Below are positions 5,901 through 5,978 of a stretch of DNA of 5,978 bases, one piece after another. The stretch comes from Dethiosulfatibacter sp. (GTDB taxonomy: Bacteria > Bacillota > Clostridia > Tissierellales > Dethiosulfatibacteraceae), in contig JAUVAG010000088.1 of assembly GCA_030591825.1 (NCBI GenBank), positions 1 through 5,978 of the forward strand, written 5' to 3'. How positions within the stretch are numbered: position 1 is the stretch's first letter; each line of letters begins with the position of its first letter. The notes beneath the pieces were generated by a model. It was not told where the DNA came from, did no database searches, and worked only from the letters and a program-made list of their open reading frames with translations. The position numbers were made by a program, and so were the translations under genes.

Positions 5901-5978
5901 AAACAAAGCGACTACGTCGCGTCATCCGCGTGAGCGGTGTTGTTCGCGTAGAAAGTTTCCTTAATCGCATAACACCAA
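5897..5978 (+). other. GC-rich segment of foreign composition at window edge; overlaps a short open frame
   Basis: From about 5905 the DNA changes to roughly 50% G+C (56% in the first 50 bases), unlike everything before. It holds three CGCGT words (5918, 5927, 5945), the stem GCGAC/GTCGC (5908-5912 with 5916-5920), and a nested fold in which CTACG (5912-5916) pairs with CGTAG (5947-5951) around CCGC-GTGA-GCGG (5926-5937). A + strand frame starting at ATG 5897, overlapping the previous stop as ATGA, stays open for 27 codons to the window end. Its arginines are mostly CGN codons, unlike the AGA/AGG of the neighbours. I think a dispersed intergenic repeat or the edge of an acquired element is more likely than a gene, but the window is too short to tell. 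Confidence 0.4.

Noticed and set aside
1..5978. CRISPR array, tRNA or rRNA genes.
   Set aside because: No regularly spaced direct repeats were seen, and I recognised no tRNA cloverleaf or rRNA sequence on either strand by eye.

Overview
This window is an AT-rich stretch of chromosome, about 36% G+C by eye. Strong AGGAG-type ribosome binding sites, the preference for AGA/AGG arginine codons, a short-form ThiC, ThiW, and a Lon-like protease of the kind common in anaerobic Firmicutes together suggest a low-GC anaerobe of the class Clostridia. I cannot name the species from sequence alone.

Left part (1-1500, + strand). The 3' part of a Lon-like ATP-dependent protease gene enters from the left edge. 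It is followed at once by a 67-codon gene for a cysteine-motif mini-protein with an extreme lysine tail. The two appear translationally linked. The protease gene ends in an A8 tract, and a one-base slip there would replace its last 17 or so residues with a more ordinary acidic/basic tail whose stop overlaps the next start (ATGA). A long, AT-flanked hairpin (1445-1489) then acts as a shared terminator between these genes and the convergent gene on the other strand.

Middle (1517-2410). A minus-strand HAD-IB phosphatase gene has its own extended -10 promoter near 2283-2291. The intergenic region 2180-2420 holds this promoter and the divergent promoter of the thiamine operon.

Thiamine operon (2376-5900, + strand). 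A promoter is followed by a TPP riboswitch (about 2421-2510), then a linker with three hairpins. The last hairpin is an intrinsic terminator whose 3' arm is also the Shine-Dalgarno sequence of the first gene. The 5' strand of the aptamer is complementary to the left arm of that terminator, which gives a readable ON/OFF mechanism. The genes are thiW (membrane S component of an ECF transporter, predicted to bring in the thiazole precursor), thiC (radical-SAM HMP-phosphate synthase, making the pyrimidine half), and a 426-residue protein that joins a THEP1-like NTPase domain to a class I SAM-dependent methyltransferase. The last gene is the least explained part of the window and is the best candidate for something undescribed.

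Right edge (5901-5978). Immediately after the fusion gene the base composition changes abruptly, to about 50% G+C with CGCG-rich short stems. This could be the edge of a dispersed repeat or transferred element, or the start of another reading frame cut by the window.
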